Below, one piece after another: positions 1 through 9,000 of a DNA stretch of 64,000 nucleotides. The notes beneath the pieces are model-generated. The model did not search any database, was not told where the DNA came from, and saw nothing but the letters and a program-made list of their open reading frames with translations. The position numbers and the translations under genes were made by a program. Position 1 is the first letter of the stretch, and every line of letters begins with the position of its first letter. Origin of the DNA: Neotamlana nanhaiensis. GTDB lineage: Bacteria > Bacteroidota > Bacteroidia > Flavobacteriales > Flavobacteriaceae. The stretch is taken from assembly GCF_000943555.1 (NCBI RefSeq), contig NZ_JTDV01000001.1, forward strand, positions 62,001 through 126,000, written 5' to 3'.

Positions 1-57
1 CTGGTAAACATCAAAAAACGTGCACAAAGTATCATTGAAAATCCTGATAATTATTAG
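1..57 (+). CDS. 3' end of an upstream gene (partial)
   Basis: Frame 1 is open from the first base and reads 18 codons ending in NPDNY before a TAG stop at 55-57. The residues are mostly charged and polar, as at the end of a cytoplasmic protein. Too little is present to name it. In related flavobacteria a light- or stress-responsive regulator can precede such photolyase clusters, but nothing here proves that. Confidence 0.5.
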   Translation: MVNIKKRAQSIIENPDNY

Positions 58-161
58 AAATTACCAGAACTAATAAATCTTTGAAACCACACACCACATT
101 CAATCAAACACATAAATGTTAATTTTTGTTTAATTTTTATAAAAAAAATTTAAACATTATT

Positions 162-169
162 TATCTTTG
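162..169 (+). promoter_or_regulatory. Bacteroidota -7 promoter element
   Basis: The octamer TATCTTTG matches the Bacteroidota -7 consensus TAnnTTTG exactly. It lies 15 nt before the ATG at 185, so the transcript would have a very short leader. A clear -33 TTTG box at the expected spacing was not found. The match argues against the TTG at 167 as the start of the next gene, because that codon is inside the promoter. Confidence 0.45.
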
Positions 170-184
170 AGGAAAGCTTTACCA

Positions 185-604
185 ATGGTATTAGATACAA
201 CACATTACAACAAAGAGCATAAATTCATAATAAACGAATTGGTAGGAAGACCGTACACGCTTTTTGAAGCTTTTAGAATAAAAGGTATTGGTTCTTCCAG
301 AATGATAATTGATGAAGTAAGTAACAACTTTAAAAAATACCTTAATAAAGTATCGAATATCAATTATGCAAACATCGAAATTAGAAAAGAAGGCATACTG
401 GTTTACATTAACAAAGGATTGAAAAATTACACTTGGGCTATTCCATATTACCAACTTGTTATTTACAAAACCGATGCAACGAGCATACACGCTCAAGGTA
501 ATTTCATTCGATTTAATATGAATAAGATGCTAAAGGAAAATAAACAGTTTTTTAAAAAGATATTAAACGAGAAAATAAAGTACAGTAAACAATTTAGCTT
601 TTGA
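185..604 (+). CDS. Conserved hypothetical protein, first gene of photolyase cluster
   Basis: A 139 aa protein starting at ATG 185. A TTG start at 167 would add six residues but falls in the putative -7 promoter box. The protein is basic and rich in Lys, Asn and Ile, with no signal peptide, membrane segment or recognised motif. Its middle (around residues 60-100) alternates hydrophobic residues like beta strands. The stop overlaps the start of the next gene (TTGA), so the two are probably translationally coupled and function with the light/oxidative-stress operon. I do not recognise the family. Confidence 0.75.
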   Translation: MVLDTTHYNKEHKFIINELVGRPYTLFEAFRIKGIGSSRMIIDEVSNNFKKYLNKVSNINYANIEIRKEGILVYINKGLKNYTWAIPYYQLVIYKTDATSIHAQGNFIRFNMNKMLKENKQFFKKILNEKIKYSKQFSF

Positions 605-885
605 AATACGCACAATTTACAACTGAAGACATAGACCGCATAATTGAAATGGCATGGGAAGATCGAACAACTTTTGAAGCCATAAAATTTCAATTTGGAT
701 TAAAAGAACAAGACGTAATAAACTTGATGCGTAAGCAACTTAAGCCGAGTAGTTTCAAGCTTTGGCGTAAACGCGTTCAAGGCAGAACAACAAAACATGA
801 AAAATTAAGAGTATTTGAAAAAGGACGCTTTAAATGTAGCAGACAAAAACAAATAACACACAATAAAATATCTAAACGAAGATAA
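601..885 (+). CDS. TIGR03643/DUF2805 family protein
   Basis: A 94 aa basic protein beginning at TTG 601, which overlaps the preceding TGA. It carries the conserved blocks MAWEDRTTFEAIKFQFGL, LMRKQLKPSSFKLWR and GRTTKHEKL, which define the small TIGR03643 (DUF2805) family in marine bacteria. The N-terminal half looks like a short helical, possibly HTH-like domain and the C-terminus is very basic, so nucleic-acid binding is possible. Family members are often neighbours of photolyase, SRPBCC and SDR genes, as here. The molecular function is unknown. Confidence 0.8.
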   Translation: MKYAQFTTEDIDRIIEMAWEDRTTFEAIKFQFGLKEQDVINLMRKQLKPSSFKLWRKRVQGRTTKHEKLRVFEKGRFKCSRQKQITHNKISKRR

Positions 886-906
886 ATTTGCTTTGTTTCA
901 TTCCTC

Positions 907-1620
907 ATGAAAACAGCAATTAAAAAAGATGCTATGAAAAATGAAAAATTACTAAACGGTCATGATTTAAATGGTTTTACGGTTGAAGATATTGGAGACG
1001 ATCATCTCTTTACAAATCTGAAAACTCCTATGAAACCAGATGCGTTCAAATTATCAGATTCTGAAAAAAAAGAGCGTATCTCCATTTTATTTGAAGAAAT
1101 CATGGACGTTTTAGGTTTAGACCTAACAGACGATTCTTTAAGAGGTACACCACAGCGTGTTGCCAAAATGTATGTTGAAGAAATCTTCTCTGGATTAAAC
1201 CCAAAAAACAAACCTAAAGTTGCGTTGTTTGATAATAAGTATCAATACAATCAAATGCTAGTAGAAAAAAACATCACATTTTATTCCAATTGTGAACATC
1301 ATTTTGTTCCAATAATTGGTAAAGCACATGTGGCTTATATTTCTTCTGGTAAAGTTATTGGTTTATCAAAATTAAACCGAATAGTGCAATATTTTGCTAA
1401 GCGACCGCAGGTACAAGAACGTCTTACCAACCAAATCGCCCACGAACTTCAAAGTGTACTTAACACTCAAGATGTTGCCGTAATTATAGATGCTAAGCAT
1501 TTATGCGTGTCTTCTCGCGGTGTAAAAGACGATAACTCGAGCACTGTTACCGCTTATTATGGTGGTGCTTTTAATACTTCAGAAAAAATTGCAGAATTGT
1601 ATAACTACATAAATATTTAA
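907..1620 (+). CDS. folE: GTP cyclohydrolase I
   Basis: A 237 aa enzyme converting GTP to 7,8-dihydroneopterin triphosphate, the first step of folate/pterin synthesis. Zinc ligands are visible: Cys129 in NCEHHF with His131, and Cys200 in HLCVSSRG. RGTPQRVAKMY, GLSKLNRIV and RPQVQERLTNQIA are family signatures. The N-terminal 50 residues are a variable extension. Placed in a photolyase cluster, it may supply a reduced pterin: some photolyases use methenyltetrahydrofolate as antenna. That link is inference. It is followed after 4 nt by the small gene at 1625. Confidence 0.95.
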   Translation: MKTAIKKDAMKNEKLLNGHDLNGFTVEDIGDDHLFTNLKTPMKPDAFKLSDSEKKERISILFEEIMDVLGLDLTDDSLRGTPQRVAKMYVEEIFSGLNPKNKPKVALFDNKYQYNQMLVEKNITFYSNCEHHFVPIIGKAHVAYISSGKVIGLSKLNRIVQYFAKRPQVQERLTNQIAHELQSVLNTQDVAVIIDAKHLCVSSRGVKDDNSSTVTAYYGGAFNTSEKIAELYNYINI

Positions 1621-1624
1621 AATT

Positions 1625-1849
1625 ATGGATTTAATAGAACGCGCATTAGAGTTTGAAAACAGAAAAAGAAAATCTTTATCGACCAGCGACAGAGTAAAAA
1701 TCTCTAGAGAAGCCAAGACCTTAATTCTAGATTTAAACCAGATTTATAAGCAAAAAAAAGATCAAAAAATCATGGATTTAATGAAGCGATTAACAGCTAT
1801 TAAACAAAAAGTTGAAAAACGATTAAAAGGAGTTCCTTTAATTTCCTAA
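1625..1849 (+). CDS. Small helical protein, copy 1 of a paralogous pair
   Basis: A 74 aa protein, highly charged and predicted mainly helical, with the conserved blocks ERALEFENRK, LILDLNQIYK and IMDLMKRLTAIKQ. It is a clear paralogue of the 71 aa protein at 2010-2225, sharing ALEFE, LILDLN and KIMDLMKRLT. The start lies 4 nt after folE, so it should be cotranscribed. No catalytic motif, signal peptide or membrane segment is present. A small adaptor or regulatory protein is possible, but nothing shows it. Confidence 0.8.
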   Translation: MDLIERALEFENRKRKSLSTSDRVKISREAKTLILDLNQIYKQKKDQKIMDLMKRLTAIKQKVEKRLKGVPLIS

Positions 1850-1928
1850 TTTAATTAAATCGATAAAAATATGCTCATCTGAATTGATTTTATTAAAATT
1901 TACACAATTTCCATGGCTAAAAACATAA

Positions 1929-1997
1929 AATTTCTCACATTTTACTATATTGCAAAATTGTTAAAATGTACTGGTTTTATAACCAATATGAGAAATT
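1929..1997. other. Nested inverted repeats between the two small paralogues
   Basis: The 160 nt gap between the paralogues holds three inverted repeats: AATTTCTCA (1929-1937) with TGAGAAATT (1989-1997), ACATTTTA (1937-1944) with TAAAATGT (1962-1969), and TGGTT (1972-1976) with AACCA (1981-1985). The outermost pair encloses the two inner stems. There is no poly-U tract, so it is not a standard terminator. It ends 12 nt before the ATG of the second copy and could be a structured leader or operator. Confidence 0.5.
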
Positions 1998-2009
1998 AAA
2001 GAAAAGACT

Positions 2010-2225
2010 ATGGAGATCATTAATCGTGCTTTAGAATTCGAACAACGTAAGCACACGTTTAAAACGACAAGTGAGCGTATTGAATCGTCTAGAGAAGTAA
2101 AAAGCCTAATTTTAGACTTAAACACAATTTATAAAAAGGAAAAAGATCCTAAAATTATGGATCTAATGAAACGCCTAACCGTGATAAAACAAAAAATTGA
2201 AAAACGGCTGAAGGGCAGGCCATAA
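2010..2225 (+). CDS. Small helical protein, copy 2 of a paralogous pair
   Basis: A 71 aa charged, helical protein, closely similar along its whole length to the product of 1625-1849 (shared ALEFE, LILDLN, KIMDLMKRLT and EKRLKG). It starts after a structured 160 nt spacer, so it may have its own promoter or leader. Tandem duplication inside a photolyase operon suggests a role in the same light/oxidative response, but the function is unknown. No recognised domain. Confidence 0.8.
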   Translation: MEIINRALEFEQRKHTFKTTSERIESSREVKSLILDLNTIYKKEKDPKIMDLMKRLTVIKQKIEKRLKGRP

Positions 2226-2249
2226 AAAAACAAAATGCCCTGAAACCAT

Positions 2250-2933
2250 ATGAAAACAATACTTGTAATTGGTGGTAGTAAGGGCATTGGTAAAGCCATT
2301 GTTAATGCGCTTTTAGATAACTATAGGGTTATAAATATAAGCAGGACATCTCCCGAAATTAACCATGACAATTTAACCCATTTTTCCTGCGACATTTTAA
2401 ACGACGATTTACCAAAAATTGATGCTATTAGCAGTTTAATTTATTGCCCAGGAAGTATCAATTTAAAACCTATTTCGCATTTAAGTTTAGACGATTTTAA
2501 AAACGACTTCGAAATAAATGTTTTAGGAGCCGTAAAATCAATTAAGCATTACTTACCTGTCTTAAAGCAAGCCGAACACGCTTCAATTCTACTTTTTAGT
2601 ACGGTAGCATCTAAATTAGGGATGCCTTTTCATGCCAGTATCGCCACAGCAAAATCTGGTGTAGAAGGTTTAGTAAAATCTTTAGGCGCCGAATTAGCAC
2701 CTAATATTCGCGTAAACGCCATTGCGCCAACGGTTACTAACACACCCTTAGCCGCAAAACTGTTACGAAACGAGAAAATGGTAGATAACATTACCGAGCG
2801 TCATCCATTAAAGAAACTTTTAAATCCTGAGGAAGTTGCTAATATGGCCGAATTTTTAATTTCCGATAAGGCAAATTCACTATCCGGACAAGTTTTCGAA
2901 ATGGATTGTGGCATTGTAAGTTTTAAAATTTAA
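2250..2933 (+). CDS. Atypical SDR-family protein without catalytic Tyr
   Basis: A 227 aa Rossmann-fold short-chain dehydrogenase with the nucleotide motif GGSKGIG at residues 8-14 and the usual C-terminal RVNAIAPTVTNTPLA segment. In the catalytic YxxxK position the sequence reads IATAK (residues 131-135): the Lys is kept but Ile131 replaces the Tyr. Ordinary SDR oxidoreduction is therefore unlikely, and it may bind NAD(P)H as a sensor or catalyse something else. It sits among photolyase-cluster genes. The fold is certain; the substrate is unknown. Confidence 0.85.
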   Translation: MKTILVIGGSKGIGKAIVNALLDNYRVINISRTSPEINHDNLTHFSCDILNDDLPKIDAISSLIYCPGSINLKPISHLSLDDFKNDFEINVLGAVKSIKHYLPVLKQAEHASILLFSTVASKLGMPFHASIATAKSGVEGLVKSLGAELAPNIRVNAIAPTVTNTPLAAKLLRNEKMVDNITERHPLKKLLNPEEVANMAEFLISDKANSLSGQVFEMDCGIVSFKI

Positions 2934-2945
2934 AAAAGAAGCATT

Positions 2946-3467
2946 ATGGCATTTTTAAAAACCTTATTCAGTAAAGAAAAACCACAAAGTGTCACATCGC
3001 TTTACGATGTGACGCTAAAAAGTTTGTCTGGAGAACATATAAATCTTAATGATTTTCGAGGCAAATACATATTATTTGTAAACGTGGCATCAAAATGCGG
3101 TTTTACACCACAGTATAAAGAATTGCAAGAATTACATGAAAAATATCATAAAAATCTACAAGTAATAGGTTTACCTTGTAATCAATTCGGAAATCAAGAA
3201 CCTGGTAATGCACAAGAAATTGAATCGTTTTGCGAGGTTAATTACGGTGTTACGTTTTTAATTACCGAAAAAATTGATGTCACAGGAGACCATCAGCATC
3301 CTTTGTATGCTTGGTTAACACAAAAAGAAAATAACGGAGTAAAAAATTCTTCGGTAAAATGGAATTTTCAGAAATATTTAGTCGATCCAGAAGGTCAATT
3401 CATTGACTACTTCTACTCTACCACGAGTCCTTTAAATTCAAAAATTACCGAACACTTAAAACATTAA
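2946..3467 (+). CDS. Glutathione peroxidase family (thioredoxin-dependent type)
   Basis: A 173 aa peroxidase of the Cys type that reduces hydroperoxides. The peroxidatic Cys51 lies in NVASKCGFT, followed by GLPCNQFGNQEPG (the conserved Gln) and VKWNF (the conserved Trp), so the tetrad is intact. There is no signal peptide, so it is cytoplasmic. It lies 12 nt after the SDR gene. In organisms poor in glutathione these enzymes usually take electrons from thioredoxin. It fits photooxidative-stress defence alongside TspO and photolyase. Confidence 0.9.
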   Translation: MAFLKTLFSKEKPQSVTSLYDVTLKSLSGEHINLNDFRGKYILFVNVASKCGFTPQYKELQELHEKYHKNLQVIGLPCNQFGNQEPGNAQEIESFCEVNYGVTFLITEKIDVTGDHQHPLYAWLTQKENNGVKNSSVKWNFQKYLVDPEGQFIDYFYSTTSPLNSKITEHLKH

Positions 3468-3471
3468 AATC

Positions 3472-3639
3472 ATGTTTAATTTATTCAAAAGAAAAACTGA
3501 AGCAGAAAAGCTTCAAGATAAATTCAATAAAGTTATGGCCGAATGGTTACAGCTTTCAAGCACAAATCCTTTAAAAAGTGCGAGAAAATATGCCGAGGCC
3601 AGAGCCATTGCAAAACAATTCGATATGCTAAAATCATGA
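3472..3639 (+). CDS. Lacal_2735-like small protein
   Basis: A 55 aa ORF, ATG 3472 to TGA 3637-3639, beginning MFNLFKRKTEAEKLQ and ending in DMLKS. It lies 4 nt after the peroxidase stop and its stop overlaps the tspO start (ATGA), so coding is well supported by packing. It is charged and helical, and resembles the small flavobacterial proteins named Lacal_2735 family, an assignment made from memory. The function is unknown. Confidence 0.75.
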   Translation: MFNLFKRKTEAEKLQDKFNKVMAEWLQLSSTNPLKSARKYAEARAIAKQFDMLKS

Positions 3640-4097
3640 AACTCGTAAAAGGGATAATCATTTTTTTAATTATCAATTTTGGGGCATTAGCAATGGGAAC
3701 GTTATTAATGAATAACGAGCCGCAAACCACATGGTACGCTAGTTTAAATAAAGCACCTTGGACGCCACCTGGTTGGCTATTTGGTGTAGCTTGGAGTACC
3801 ATCATGCTTTGTTTTTCGATATACATGGCGTATTTATACAAATTAAAAACTGAAGCGTCTATTCTAGTGCTTTTTAGTATTCAATTTGTATTAAACGTCA
3901 GTTGGAATTTTCTGTTCTTTAACAAGCATTTTATCCTTCTAGGTTTAATTTGCATTTTGCTTTTAACCTTGGTAGTTGCAAAATTTCTTTTCGATTATAA
4001 AGCTACGTTAAAGTATAAATCGCTACTCATACTGCCCTATTTAGTTTGGTTATGTATTGCTACGTCGCTAAATGCATACATTTTTATTTACAATTAA
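3636..4097 (+). CDS. tspO: TspO/MBR tryptophan-rich sensory protein
   Basis: A 153 aa five-helix membrane protein. The chosen start is ATG 3636 (MKLVKGIIIFLII), overlapping the stop of the previous gene; a longer frame from 3543 would only read over that gene. Family signatures are WYASLNKAPWTPPGWLFG, the aromatic-rich VSWNFLFF and the final LNAY. TspO binds porphyrins and responds to light and oxygen in other bacteria, which fits a cluster with photolyase and peroxidase. Confidence 0.9.
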   Translation: MKLVKGIIIFLIINFGALAMGTLLMNNEPQTTWYASLNKAPWTPPGWLFGVAWSTIMLCFSIYMAYLYKLKTEASILVLFSIQFVLNVSWNFLFFNKHFILLGLICILLLTLVVAKFLFDYKATLKYKSLLILPYLVWLCIATSLNAYIFIYN

Positions 4098-4110
4098 TAA
4101 TTTACAATAA

Positions 4111-4572
4111 ATGAAAGTTTATAGGTTACATAGAACTCAAAAGCTACCAATAACAGTGAATCAAGCTTGGGATTTTTTGTCAGACCCACGAAATTTAAAA
4201 GTAATAACCCCAGATTATATGGGTTTTGAAATTCTTTCAGGTGCCGATAGACCGATGTTTGCGGGTCAAATAATTCAATATATTGTAACACCAGTTTTAG
4301 GGATCAAAACAAAATGGGTCACTGAGATTACGCATGTTATCGATAAACAGTATTTTGTGGATGAACAACGTTTTGGCCCTTACGATTTGTGGCACCATAA
4401 ACATTTTGTTAAAGTAATTGACGGTGGTGTAGAAATGGAAGATATTATAGATTACAAATTGCCGTTTGGTATTTTAGGTCAATTAATGCATCCCATTGTT
4501 GTAAAACCAAAGCTTGAGGAAATTTTTAGTTACAGAAAAGAAAAATTAGAAGCATTATTTGGCACTTATTAA
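4111..4572 (+). CDS. SRPBCC family protein
   Basis: A 153 aa START/SRPBCC ligand-binding fold. The start resembles polyketide-cyclase-like members (PITVNQAWDFLSDPRNLKVITP), and the end, PKLEEIFSYRKEKLEAL, is the typical long C-terminal helix. It abuts the photolyase gene with no spacer (stop 4572, ATG 4573). Such proteins commonly pair with photolyase or epimerase genes and are sometimes labelled cell-division inhibitor SulA-like. The ligand is unknown; it could be a hydrophobic chromophore or lipid. Confidence 0.85.
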   Translation: MKVYRLHRTQKLPITVNQAWDFLSDPRNLKVITPDYMGFEILSGADRPMFAGQIIQYIVTPVLGIKTKWVTEITHVIDKQYFVDEQRFGPYDLWHHKHFVKVIDGGVEMEDIIDYKLPFGILGQLMHPIVVKPKLEEIFSYRKEKLEALFGTY

Positions 4573-5877
4573 ATGGAAAAAACAGTAAATATATTTTGGT
4601 TTCGTCGTGATTTACGACTAGATGATAACATTGGTTTTTATGAAGCTTTACGAGGCGAGCATCCTGTGCTCCCGATTTTTATATTTGACACCGAAATTCT
4701 TGAAAATTTACCAGAAGATGATGCCCGCGTAACTTTTATACACCAGACGTTACAAAGCATGCGTAGTGAATTACAAGAACAGCATAACAGTAGTATTGCC
4801 ATATTTAAAGGTACTCCAGAAACCATTTTTAAGGAACTTATAGAAAGCTACAAGATAAACACGGTTTACACTAATCACGATTATGAGCCTTATGCTAAAA
4901 CTCGCGATACAGCTATTAAATCGTTATTAATCAATCATAATATTTCGTTTAAAACTTACAAAGATCAAGTTATTTTTGAAAAAAGCGAGGTGGTAAAAAA
5001 CGATGGCGATCCGTATGTGGTTTACACGCCATATATGAAAACTTGGAAAAATAAATTCAAAAATTACAATCTTGAAATTTTCTACACCAATTCATACCTA
5101 AATAATCTTATAGAACATACACGATTACCAAATCTAACCTTATCGGATATTGGCTTTAAAAAATCTAATCAACAAATTGAAGATTACAACGTCACACCAA
5201 CTTTAATACAAAATTACGAAGCTACTAGAAATTTCCCCGCCAAAGACGGTACATCACGATTAGGGCCACACTTACGGTTCGGAACGGTTAGCGTTAGAAA
5301 AATGGTAAAAAAAGCCATTGCTGAAAAAAACGAAATATTCTGGCAAGAACTAATTTGGCGCGAATTTTTTATGCAAATTCTGTGGCATTTTCCAGATACC
5401 GCAACCAAAGCATTTAAACCAAAATACGATGGCATTTCTTGGCGAAATAATGAAACTGAATTTAAAGCCTGGTGCGAAGGTAAAACAGGCTACCCCTTAG
5501 TTGATGCTGGTATGCGAGAACTAAACGAAACGGGACACATGCATAACCGTGTGCGCATGCTTGTTGGCAGTTTTTTGTGTAAACATTTACTTATCGATTG
5601 GCGTTGGGGTGAAGCTTATTTTGCCGAAAAATTACATGATTACGAATTAGCAAGTAACGTAGGTAACTGGCAATGGGTTGCTGGTTCTGGGGTTGATGCT
5701 GCACCATATTTTAGAATCTTTAACCCAACCACTCAAATTACTAAATTTGATAAGCAACATGAGTACATAAAAAAATGGGTTCCAGATTATCAGGAATTAA
5801 CCTATCCGAAACCCATTGTAGATCATAAATTTGCTCGCGAACGCTGTTTAGAAACGTATAAATCAGCTTTAAATTAA
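4573..5877 (+). CDS. phrB: Deoxyribodipyrimidine photolyase (cryptochrome/photolyase family)
   Basis: A 434 aa class-I-like photolyase that uses blue light and FADH- to split pyrimidine dimers. The N-terminal antenna domain starts with FWFRRDLRLDDN. The FAD domain has GTSRLGPHLRFGTVS, then WREFFMQILWHFPD, TGYPLVDAGMREL, HNRVRMLVGSF and GNWQWVAGSGVDAAPYFR, all highly conserved. Length is normal for the family. It is the last gene of the plus-strand operon and is followed by a converging minus-strand gene. A cryptochrome role cannot be excluded from sequence alone. Confidence 0.93.
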   Translation: MEKTVNIFWFRRDLRLDDNIGFYEALRGEHPVLPIFIFDTEILENLPEDDARVTFIHQTLQSMRSELQEQHNSSIAIFKGTPETIFKELIESYKINTVYTNHDYEPYAKTRDTAIKSLLINHNISFKTYKDQVIFEKSEVVKNDGDPYVVYTPYMKTWKNKFKNYNLEIFYTNSYLNNLIEHTRLPNLTLSDIGFKKSNQQIEDYNVTPTLIQNYEATRNFPAKDGTSRLGPHLRFGTVSVRKMVKKAIAEKNEIFWQELIWREFFMQILWHFPDTATKAFKPKYDGISWRNNETEFKAWCEGKTGYPLVDAGMRELNETGHMHNRVRMLVGSFLCKHLLIDWRWGEAYFAEKLHDYELASNVGNWQWVAGSGVDAAPYFRIFNPTTQITKFDKQHEYIKKWVPDYQELTYPKPIVDHKFARERCLETYKSALN

Positions 5878-5976
5878 GTCAATCATTAGGTTTTAAAATT
5901 ACATTTATACGCTCAATGCAATCACGGTAATGAATTTTTTAATGTAGAATAAAACTCAAGTTATTTTAACAATAAC

Positions 5977-6007
5977 GAAAAAAGACTGCCCTTTCAGAGC
6001 AGCCTTT
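5977..6007 (-). terminator. Rho-independent terminator of the four-repeat protein gene
   Basis: Read on the minus strand, AGGCTGC and GCAGTCT form a stem with one G-U pair around a 9-nt loop, followed by a run of T. It lies 30 nt past the stop of the gene ending at 6038. On the plus strand the flank is TTTAAT, so it may weakly end the photolyase transcript too. Confidence 0.75.
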
Positions 6008-6037
6008 AATAAAGCTAAAATATTTTGCTAAATTTTA

Positions 6038-9000
6038 CTATTTAACTAAAAGTTTAACAGCCTTAGCTCCTTCAAAAGTTTTTACAGTAGCAATCCAAAT
6101 TCCAGTACCGAAATTAAAGCTGGTATCTTCATTAGTTTTTACAGTTTTAACTAAAGCTCCTGTAAGACTATAAATATTTACTTCGGTTGATGCTTTTACA
6201 TCAGAAATATAAATTCTATTTCCAATAGCTCTAACATTTGATGATACATTTGAAACTTCACCTACTTTATCAATACTTAATACAAAATTTGGGTTTTGTA
6301 CTAATGTATCTGGTACATCAGCAATACCAAAGGCAAGTGCATAAGCAGCGTTTCTCCAAATAGTTAAGGCTTCAGGAGAAATATTTGCGCCATCGCCCAT
6401 AATTGTTGCGCCATAGCTAAATGATAATGCCACTGCATTAACAGCTAAAACATCGGTAGCAGCGGTACCAATTTGTGTACCTGTTGGTAAATAGTTTATT
6501 ACCATTGCCGAACTTGCATTTGTAACTTCTGGTACCGTTGCAATTGTTGCTGCAGCAGGACTAGAGAAATCAATACCATTTAACACATCGATAGCTTTTG
6601 TTCCGCCTTCACTTCCGTCATCATTAGCGGTCGCTTGAGAAAATATTCTAATATCATCACCTCCAGAAAAATCGATACCTTTAAATAAAAAGTGGTTTGT
6701 ATTTGTTGCTGTAACAGAAACGTTTTGTGTAGCTGTAACTGCAGCATCACTATCGGTAACCGCTCTACCATCTCTAAATGCCCAAGTTTTATTGTAAATA
6801 ATTGGAATAGTAACATCTTTAACACCTAAAGCACCACCTGGCATAAATAAACCTGCACCAGAACTAATAGTTTCTTGAGCAATTACTAAATCGTACCCAG
6901 ACAAATCTGGAATTAAACTACCATCTGCTGGTGTTTCAACATAATCCACATCAAAATTACTATCTGCTATAAACATCTCAATTACAGGATCGGCGCCTGC
7001 TGCAGAAGCTCCTGCTCCTTGGCCTACACCTTGTTGGTTAACATAAAGTAATTTTTTAGGAGTTGTATAATTTGGATTATCAACTAAAGTAGCTGGTACT
7101 TCACTAATACCGAAAATTAAAGCGTAAACAGCGTTTCTCCAAATGGTCAAGGCTTCATGCGAGATATTAGCACCATCGCCCATAATTGTAGCACCATAGC
7201 TAAAAGATAATGCAACAGCATTTACTCCTAAAACATCGGTAGCAGCTGTACCAATTTGCGTACCACTAGGTAAATAGTTAATAACCATCGCAGAACTAGC
7301 ATCGGTTACTTCTGGAACTGTTGCAATAGTAGCAGCAGCAGGACTAGAGAAGTCTATACCGTTTAAAACATCAATGGCTTTTGTACCACCAACGCTACCA
7401 TCATCGTTTGCTGTAGCTTCTTTAAATATTCTAATATCGTCTCCTCCTGAAAAATCGATACCTTTAAATAAGAAATGGTTTGTATTTGTTGCTGTAACCG
7501 AAAGGTTTTGAGTTGCTGTAACAGCCGCATCGCTATCAGTAATAGCTCTACCATCTCTAAACGCCCAAGTTTTATTATAAATAATTGGAATAGTAACATC
7601 TTTTACTCCTAATGCACCACCTGGTTGAAATAAAGCTGCACCAGAACTAATAGTTTCTTGAGCAATTACTAAATCGAAACCTCCTAAATCAGGGATTGCT
7701 GACCCGTCTGAAGCCGTTTCAATATATTCTACATAAAAGTTGTCATCATTTTCTAACATGCTAATAACAGGATCGGCTCCTGGAGCTGATGCACCAGCAC
7801 CTTGCCCTACTCCAACTTGGTTAACATAAAGAATTTTTTTCGCAGCCTCTTCATTTTCATAAAGTTCAGTTGGCATCATTTTTCCTGTTAACATATAAGC
7901 TGCATTTCTCCAAATTGTTAAGGCTTCAGATGTAATATTTTTACCATCGGCACGTACTTGCGCTCCATAACCAAAGGCAAATGCAACAATATCTTGTGCT
8001 GTAACATCGGTAGCAACTTCGCCTAGTTGTGTTCCAGCTGGAATATGATTTATTACAATTGATGACGCCACATCGATAACTTCTGGTGTAGTAGCTAATG
8101 TACCACCAGCAGCATTAGAAATATCTAAATTGTTAAGTACTTTAATTGCTGTTGAACCTCCTGGTGTACCATTATCATTGGCTGTTGTTAAAAATAAACG
8201 AACATCATCACCTCCAGAAAAATCGATACCATTAAATAAAGGATTAGATTGGTTAGCAGCTGGAATAGTTACAGAAACACTGCTTTTATTACTTGCAATA
8301 CCTGCATTAGCATCGGTAACTGCTTTTCCATTTCTAAACGCCTCAGATTTACAATAAATTACAGGAGCCGTAATGCTTTTAACAGCTAATGGCCCAACAT
8401 CTGGAATGAAGGCCGCATTACCAGACGATACACTTTCTTGTACAATTATTAAATCGTAACCAGAAAGGTCTGATGGTGTAATAGTACCATCTCCACCAAT
8501 AGTTCCTGCAGTTACTTCAAAGTTAATATCATCTACCAACATTCTTGTAATTGGGTCGTCTCCTGGTACAGAGGCTTGTCCGCCTTCATCGTTAGTATTA
8601 GCATTGTTTAAATATAATACTCTCGATAATTCTTGAGTGTTTTCATATAAAGTTGTTGGTACGGTTAAACCTGTAAGCATATAGGCTGCATTTCTCCAAA
8701 TAGTTAAGGCTTCCGAAGTAATATTAACTCCATCTCCAGAAACTTGCGCGCCATATCCAAATGCAAATGCTACAATATCTTGAGCTGTAACATCGGTAGC
8801 TGTTTCACCCAACTGTGTTCCAGAAGGAATATGGTTAATTACAATAGATGAAGCCGCATCGGTAACTTCTGGTGTAGTTGCCAAAGTCCCTCCAGCAGCA
8901 TTCGAAATATCTAAATTATTAAGTACTTTAAGTGCTGTTGAGCCTCCTGGTGTACCATTATCGTTTGTGGTATTAAAGAATAATTCAATATCATCACCAC

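Noticed and set aside
167-184. TTG start for the first full gene
   Set aside because: The codon falls within the TATCTTTG promoter match; the ATG at 185 is the better start.
883-890. TAAATTTG as a promoter for folE
   Set aside because: It matches TAnnTTTG, but no -33 box is visible and one such octamer is expected by chance in AT-rich DNA.
3543-3635. Upstream extension of tspO
   Set aside because: It reads a different frame of the 55 aa gene at 3472-3639; the membrane protein proper starts at 3636.
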